Assembly: GCA_011042035.1 (NCBI GenBank)
Contig: DQZA01000232.1
Location: 1 to 9,778 of the forward strand
Source of the DNA: Desulfobacteraceae bacterium
Lineage (GTDB): Bacteria; Desulfobacterota; DSM-4660; Desulfatiglandales; Desulfatiglandaceae
Direction: 5' to 3'
Length of the DNA: 9,778 nucleotides
This document shows positions 5,733 through 9,778 of the stretch, in pieces. How positions within the stretch are numbered: position 1 is the stretch's first letter; the number at the start of each line of letters is the position of its first letter. A program made the position numbers and the translations under genes. Under the pieces are notes generated by a model. It searched no databases and was not told the origin of the DNA. It worked only from the letters and a program-made list of their open reading frames with translations.

Positions 5733-6794
5733 ATGACAACTAAAAAGAAAAGCAAATATGCTGATGCTGGGGTTGACATTGACGCTGGAAACAAGCTTGT
5801 AGATCTCATTCGACCAATTGTGAATAAGACCTATCGCACCGGCGTTATTACCGATATAGGCGGATTTGCAGGCCTCTTCTCACTTAACGTGGAACATACG
5901 CGAAACCCGGTTCTTGTCAGCTCCACAGACGGTGTGGGTACCAAGCTCAAAGTGGCCTTCATGATGGACAAGCACGACACCGTTGGAATAGACCTTGTGG
6001 CCATGTGCGTCAATGACATTGTTGTCCAAGGGGCCACTCCATTGTTTTTCCTCGACTATCTTTCCATGGGAAAGCTGGATCTTCACAAGGCCCAGGAGAT
6101 AATTAAGGGAATCTCAGTAGGGTGCATGGAGGCCAAATGCGCATTAATCGGCGGTGAAACTGCGGAGATGCCCGGGTTTTACGCTGAAGGCGAGTATGAT
6201 CTTGCCGGTTTCGTGGTAGGCCTAGCGGACAATGAAGAACTCCTAGACGGCTCAGAGATCCGAGTGGGGCAGCGCCTCATTGGTATTGCCTCTAGTGGAC
6301 TTCACAGCAACGGATATTCCCTCGTGCGAAAGCTCTTTTTCGAGGAAAATAAAATGCCGCTTTCCGAGCACATACAAGAACTGGGCCGCACCCTAGGCGA
6401 AGAGCTTTTGGAGCCAACCCGTATCTATGTTCGGCCAGTATTGAACCTTAGGCGGGACTTTCGCATCTATGGAATATCCCATATAACGGGCGGCGGCCTG
6501 GTGGACAATGTGCCCCGTATGTTGCCCAAAGCGTGCAAGGCTGTGATTAATAAGAGATCATGGTCACCGCCCGCCATATTTACGCTTTTAAAGAAAATGG
6601 GCGGCATTGATGACATGGAAATGATGCGGGTGTTCAACAACGGCCTGGGCCTGATCATTGTGGTGAGCGAAGAGGATACGGGTGAGGTAATGCTCCGCCT
6701 TAAGGCAATGGGTGAAACAGCGTACTGTGTCGGTTGGATCGAGCCCCGCGAAGAAAGTGAGCCTGCCGTTGAATTTACTGAGGGCGATGCTTGA
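5733..6794 (+). CDS. purM: Phosphoribosylformylglycinamidine cyclo-ligase (AIR synthetase)
   Basis: Closes the imidazole ring of 5-aminoimidazole ribonucleotide from FGAM using ATP, the fifth step of de novo purine synthesis, in the cytoplasm. From the ATG at 5733 the protein is 353 aa, close to the usual 345-355. Landmarks are YADAGVDIDAGN (9-20), STDGVGTKLKVA (64-75), DLVAMCVNDIVVQGATPLFFLDY (87-109), GGETAEMPGFY (140-150), ASSGLHSNGYSL (186-197), ISHITGGGL (248-256) and FNNGLG (301-306). An ATG at 5721 would add four residues but sits directly on the AAGG ribosome-site-like sequence and only about 5 bases from the predicted transcript start. It heads a four-gene plus-strand group, and its last 8 bases overlap the next gene. 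Nothing looks damaged. Confidence 0.96.
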   Translation: MTTKKKSKYADAGVDIDAGNKLVDLIRPIVNKTYRTGVITDIGGFAGLFSLNVEHTRNPVLVSSTDGVGTKLKVAFMMDKHDTVGIDLVAMCVNDIVVQGATPLFFLDYLSMGKLDLHKAQEIIKGISVGCMEAKCALIGGETAEMPGFYAEGEYDLAGFVVGLADNEELLDGSEIRVGQRLIGIASSGLHSNGYSLVRKLFFEENKMPLSEHIQELGRTLGEELLEPTRIYVRPVLNLRRDFRIYGISHITGGGLVDNVPRMLPKACKAVINKRSWSPPAIFTLLKKMGGIDDMEMMRVFNNGLGLIIVVSEEDTGEVMLRLKAMGETAYCVGWIEPREESEPAVEFTEGDA

Positions 6795-7302
6795 TTCTAG
6801 AACATCACCTCCTGTTTTGATCAGTGCCTGTCTGTTGGGCGTCAGATGTCGATATGACGGAAATCACAGCCTTTGTAAGGCGCTTGTAGGGTCTCTGTCC
6901 CGCATACGCCCTATTGCAGTGTGCCCGGAACAAATGGGAGGTCTTCCGACCCCTAGGGAGCCGGCCAATATCATAGGTGGCCACGGGCCGGATGTTATGG
7001 TTGGCAAGGCCAAGTGTATTAACAGGGCGGGCCAAGATGTTACGGAACAGTTTGTCAAGGGAGCCCATGAAACCCTTAGACTTGCCAGGCTCACTGGTGC
7101 TAAGGTGTTTATCGGCAAAGAGAGGAGTCCATCATGTGGTTTAAAGACCCCGTACTGCGAAGCTCCTGGGGGTCTGGGCACAGGGGTCACAGCATCATTG
7201 CTAGAAAAAGAGGGAATTTCAGTAATTGAGATAGGGCCTCAGAGCCCTTTTCCAACACCTGAATCCACGGAAATTTTAGAAAGTATTCATCAACACCCTT
7301 AA
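6787..7302 (+). CDS. DUF523 family protein (YbbK-like)
   Basis: A 171-aa protein of the DUF523 family, whose biochemical role is not established to my knowledge. The family's conserved cysteine motifs are all present: SACLLG (13-18), CRYDG (21-25), CPE (46-48), GGLPTPREPA (51-60), KERSPSCG (111-118) and GTGVTA (131-136). The conserved Cys residues could hold a metal or carry a redox function, but that is inference. No signal peptide or membrane segment is visible, so it is probably cytoplasmic. The ATG at 6787 overlaps the last 8 bases of purM, with GAGGG just upstream, implying translational coupling. A longer frame from 6712 would lie inside purM and is unlikely. The downstream neighbour is tatA, 12 bases away. 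Confidence 0.88.
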   Translation: MLDSRTSPPVLISACLLGVRCRYDGNHSLCKALVGSLSRIRPIAVCPEQMGGLPTPREPANIIGGHGPDVMVGKAKCINRAGQDVTEQFVKGAHETLRLARLTGAKVFIGKERSPSCGLKTPYCEAPGGLGTGVTASLLEKEGISVIEIGPQSPFPTPESTEILESIHQHP

Positions 7303-7314
7303 AAGGAGTGAATC

Positions 7315-7632
7315 ATGTTCGGCCTTGGTCCCACGGAACTATTTATAATAGCCTTGATAATATTACTCATTTTTGGCGCAAAGCGCCTCCCGGAAATTGG
7401 TAAAGGCCTCGGAGGTGCCATCCGCGAGTTTAAGAAGGTAAAAAAGGAGCTGAGTTCCGACAAACAGGAAGAACAAGAAAGCACCTCAACCTCTGAAACT
7501 GTTAATAAAGATAATACGGCCAACAAAATAGAGCAGAAGATGAAGGACAAGGTTCTGGAACAGGTACCTGGCGTAAAGAAGGTGATTGACGCCAAGAAAA
7601 AGGTGGACAAGGTTAAGGACATAGTTAAATGA
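7315..7632 (+). CDS. tatA: Sec-independent (twin-arginine) translocase subunit TatA
   Basis: Pore or membrane-weakening subunit of the Tat pathway, which exports folded proteins with twin-arginine signals across the inner membrane. The protein is 105 aa. A short N-terminal membrane helix (about residues 5-20, GPTELFIIALIILLIF) leads through the conserved FG hinge (20-21) into an amphipathic helix, AKRLPEIGKGLGGAIREFKK (22-41). A long, highly charged Lys/Glu/Asp tail follows, longer than in many TatA proteins. Residue 8 is Glu, as in many TatA/TatB-like proteins; the FGAKRLPEIGKGLG motif favours TatA over TatB. AGGAG lies 7 bases before the ATG. No tatB or tatC is present in the window, so the partner TatC must be encoded elsewhere. 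It is cotranscribed with the DUF523 and CoA-binding genes by spacing. Confidence 0.93.
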   Translation: MFGLGPTELFIIALIILLIFGAKRLPEIGKGLGGAIREFKKVKKELSSDKQEEQESTSTSETVNKDNTANKIEQKMKDKVLEQVPGVKKVIDAKKKVDKVKDIVK

Positions 7633-7651
7633 GATTCTAGGGTGCAAAAAG

Positions 7652-8101
7652 ATGAATATCGGGCAGTGTGAGATGCCGGAGTACAATCCTCCTTCGGAGG
7701 AAATCCTGGAAATATTGCGAAAAGTTAAAAAGATAGCCATAGTAGGGCTGTCGCCCAAGGAAAATCGCGACAGCAACAAGGTTGCTCGCTACCTCATGAA
7801 GCAAGGATATGAAATAATACCGGTCAACCCTGGGCAAAGGCAGATCCTTGGGCAGACGTGTTACAAGTCCCTTTCGGACATACCTTTTGACGTGGACATG
7901 GCTGATCTCTTCCTTAATCCTAAGCGGGTACCTCCGGTGGTAGGCCAGGCCATTGACAAGGGCATTCCCATCATTTGGATGCAGCTAGGCGTGGTTCACA
8001 ATGAGGCCGCAAGAAAGGCCATGGAGGCAGGTATCCAGGTGATAATGAACAAATGTGTCAAAATGGAACATCAGGCCATGGTGTGTTCCAGCTCCAGGTA
8101 G
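7652..8101 (+). CDS. CoA-binding domain protein (YccU type)
   Basis: A 149-aa stand-alone Rossmann-like CoA-binding domain (CoA_binding_2, the E. coli YccU type). It resembles the CoA-binding half of succinyl-CoA synthetase alpha but lacks the catalytic ligase domain. Visible motifs are KIAIVGLSPKENRDSNKVAR (27-46), GYEIIPVNPG (52-61), DLFLNPKRVP (85-94), IWMQLGVVHNEAA (108-120) and MNKCVKMEH (132-140). Its physiological role is not established; it may sense or carry CoA or an acyl-CoA. The ATG at 7652 has a weak AGGG 10 bases upstream. An ATG at 7673 (MPEYNPPSEE) is a plausible shorter start. It is the last gene of the purM block and converges on an acyl-CoA synthetase gene 12 bases away. 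Confidence 0.87.
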   Translation: MNIGQCEMPEYNPPSEEILEILRKVKKIAIVGLSPKENRDSNKVARYLMKQGYEIIPVNPGQRQILGQTCYKSLSDIPFDVDMADLFLNPKRVPPVVGQAIDKGIPIIWMQLGVVHNEAARKAMEAGIQVIMNKCVKMEHQAMVCSSSR

Positions 8102-8104
8102 ATA

Positions 8105-8127
8105 GGGGATCTTTTAGCTTGATTCCC
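8105..8127. terminator. Weak hairpin at the convergent gene junction
   Basis: GGGGATC (8105-8111) and GATTCCC (8121-8127) can pair over 7 bp with one G-U wobble in plus-strand RNA, with a 9-base loop. It straddles the end of the CoA-binding gene block and the stop codon of the acyl-CoA synthetase. Only two U follow in the plus direction, so termination here is uncertain. Confidence 0.25.
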
Positions 8128-9706
8128 TTGTAGCCATTTCAGCCAGCTTGAACTTCTGTACCTTCCCAGATTTTGTCACAGGGAATTCGTCAACAATCTT
8201 TATAAATTCAGGTAACTTTTCTGGCTCAAGTCCCGCCCGTATCCGGTCTCTGATCTCCCCAGTCCCCATGTGTGTGCCTTTCTTTAATCGAATGCACGCG
8301 CCAATGCGGGTCTTTCCATCCTTGCCCGTAAAACCAAATACCTGTGCTTCAGCCACCTGCGGCAAACCATAAATGACTTCTTCCACCTCTGCTGGATAGA
8401 TTTCCACCCCATCCTTGTTGATGACTTCCTTAAGCCTACCCACCATGCGCACGTAACCCTTTTCATCCACTGTTGCCAAGTCTCCGGTGTGAAACCACCC
8501 TTCCCTGTCAACGCATGCAGCAGTTGCCGCCGGCATCTTGTAGTAACCCTTCATTAGGAAACCTTTGGTGCAAAGTTCTCCTATTGCTCCCTGTCCGACA
8601 TCCTCCCCTGTTTCCGGATCGGTAACTTTGACATCATTGCAAGGCAGTGGCCTACCTATCGTTGTAACGCGCATCTCTATTGGGTCATTGGGATGGGTCA
8701 TTGTAATCCAGGATGATGCTTCGGTAATGCCGTACCCAACCACGAGGCCCGTGATGCCGATGTCATTAACCAGTCTTTCCATCAGCTTATGGGGACAAGG
8801 AGCACCTCCGACAATCCCTTTGTTCACGGTTTCCAACCCTTTCATTCTGAATGCGGGATCTTCTACCAGCGCAGAAAACATGCTCGGTGACCCAAACACA
8901 GCGGTACACCTTTCATTTGCTATTGTAGAGAGTATAGAAGACGGGTCAAAGTCAATGCCGGGAATAACTATGCTCCCACCAACGAGCAGGGTTGTCAGTG
9001 CAATGCACGTATTGCCAAACATGTGGTAAAGGGGGAAGAAAAGGCATGATCGATCATGAGGTCCCAGTTCAAGCCTTTGGGCAGCGCACAAAGACTTGTT
9101 CACAAGGCCCAGGTGATCAAGCACCACTCCCTTGGGCTTTCCCGTGGTGCCAGAAGTGTACATGATGGCCACAGGGTCCTCGGGCTGCACTTCCTCCTTG
9201 GCCTTGGCCAATTCTTCAGCCCCTACTTCATCGCCCCTGGCTGCCAATTCAGCCCAAAGAATGGTATCAGGGTAGGAGGTCTCGCCTAGCACAATCACGT
9301 ACTCAATGCAGCCAAGCTTGTCCTTTTCATCTGAAATCATGTTAATAAATTCCTCGTCATCCTGGCCTCTAGACATGATGATGGCCTTTGAATCCGTTTG
9401 GCTCAGGATATGGTGGATCTCACCTTGCTCGCTTGCCGGGTTGATTGGCACCATGATAGCACCCACCATTGCCAGCGCAAGCTGGGCTACAACCCACCCA
9501 GGCACATTAGGGGCCCACAGGGCGACCCTATCTCCCTTTCTTATCCCGAGTGCCAATAGCCCCCGTGCTATGCGATCAATTTCCCAGGCCATTAGCCCAT
9601 AGGTATAACGGAGACCACTTTCCTGGTGAACCAGGGCCTCGTTGCCTTGGTACTGGCTCGCCATTTCCTCCAATGCTTGCCCAATTGTCTTTGTTACTGC
9701 CTTCAC
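8114..9706 (-). CDS. AMP-dependent acyl-CoA synthetase (fatty-acid--CoA ligase family)
   Basis: ANL-superfamily ligase of 530 aa that activates a carboxylic acid as acyl-AMP and transfers it to CoA. Landmarks are the P-loop YTSGTTGKPKG (183-193), FFPLYHMFG (223-231, the usual A4 region of acyl-CoA synthetases), GGAPCP (300-305), VGYGITEAS (323-331), GWFHTGDLA (403-411), and the hinge GRLKEVINKDGVEIYPAEVEE (423-443). The catalytic Lys515 lies in TKSGKVQKFKL (511-521). The hinge reads NKDGVEIYP where FadD-like enzymes commonly have RGGENIYP. The substrate (medium/long-chain or aromatic acid) cannot be decided. The start is GTG at 9706, with GGGGAGG 7 bases upstream, a strong ribosome site. It is transcribed alone here and converges on the CoA-binding gene. 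It is probably cytoplasmic or peripherally membrane-bound; no signal peptide is visible. Confidence 0.92.
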   Translation of the reverse strand: MKAVTKTIGQALEEMASQYQGNEALVHQESGLRYTYGLMAWEIDRIARGLLALGIRKGDRVALWAPNVPGWVVAQLALAMVGAIMVPINPASEQGEIHHILSQTDSKAIIMSRGQDDEEFINMISDEKDKLGCIEYVIVLGETSYPDTILWAELAARGDEVGAEELAKAKEEVQPEDPVAIMYTSGTTGKPKGVVLDHLGLVNKSLCAAQRLELGPHDRSCLFFPLYHMFGNTCIALTTLLVGGSIVIPGIDFDPSSILSTIANERCTAVFGSPSMFSALVEDPAFRMKGLETVNKGIVGGAPCPHKLMERLVNDIGITGLVVGYGITEASSWITMTHPNDPIEMRVTTIGRPLPCNDVKVTDPETGEDVGQGAIGELCTKGFLMKGYYKMPAATAACVDREGWFHTGDLATVDEKGYVRMVGRLKEVINKDGVEIYPAEVEEVIYGLPQVAEAQVFGFTGKDGKTRIGACIRLKKGTHMGTGEIRDRIRAGLEPEKLPEFIKIVDEFPVTKSGKVQKFKLAEMATRESS

Positions 9707-9740
9707 CTCTTACCCTCCCCTTCTGCTAACCTGAAATTTG

Positions 9741-9769
9741 ATCCTAGCACGTACGCAAAAACAGAGCAA
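9741..9769 (-). promoter_or_regulatory. Weak promoter candidate for the acyl-CoA synthetase
   Basis: On the minus strand TTGCTC (9769-9764) and TAGGAT (9746-9741) are 17 bases apart and match the consensus at 3 and 4 of 6 positions. The position upstream of the GTG at 9706 is right, but the match is poor. The window ends just beyond, so a better promoter or an upstream cotranscribed gene may lie outside. Confidence 0.25.
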
Positions 9770-9778
9770 GAGCCCCTC

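Noticed and set aside
6712..6786. Upstream ATG for the DUF523 gene inside purM
   Set aside because: It would overlap purM by 83 bases and add 25 residues without family similarity; the family begins close to the SACLLG motif.

Overview
The window reads as an ordinary, gene-dense stretch of a bacterial chromosome. Eight coding regions are supported: one cut by the left edge and seven complete. A Desulfobacterota (deltaproteobacterial) source fits best. The reasons are the protein style, the neighbouring set apgM-family gene / hom / alaC-type aminotransferase, and the palindrome-rich spacers. That assignment is inference from remembered families, not a search.

Left block (minus strand, read from about 2760 down to 1). 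A promoter-like pair leads into a class I aminotransferase of the AlaC type. Eight bases later comes homoserine dehydrogenase (hom, with a C-terminal ACT domain). About 40 bases further on is the first 25 codons of a cofactor-independent phosphoglycerate mutase family protein. Members of that family next to hom have been proposed as an alternative homoserine kinase, so the block looks like an amino-acid operon of the aspartate/threonine branch. A strong intrinsic-terminator hairpin lies between the promoter-like pair and the aminotransferase, as an attenuator would.

Middle (2631-5720). recG (minus strand) is isolated between two spacers of about 460 and 480 bases. No convincing gene was found in either. 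Both hold perfect inverted repeats and 7-base-period tandem repeats. One heptamer array contains the recG start codon, and another covers its stop codon. A second copy of the stop-side array lies beyond the start side, so near-identical direct repeats (37 of 41 bases) bracket the gene.

Right block (plus strand, 5680-8101). A good sigma-70-type promoter drives purM (purine synthesis), then an overlapping DUF523 gene, tatA (Tat protein export) and a small CoA-binding (YccU-type) protein. The genes are closely spaced and probably cotranscribed, but they do not share an obvious pathway.

Right end (minus strand, 9706-8114). An acyl-CoA synthetase of the AMP-forming superfamily starts at GTG behind a strong ribosome binding site. 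It converges on the purM block with a 12-base gap.

No tRNA, rRNA, insertion sequence, CRISPR array or phage gene was seen. The least ordinary material is in the two spacers around recG and in the leader of the aminotransferase-hom operon.
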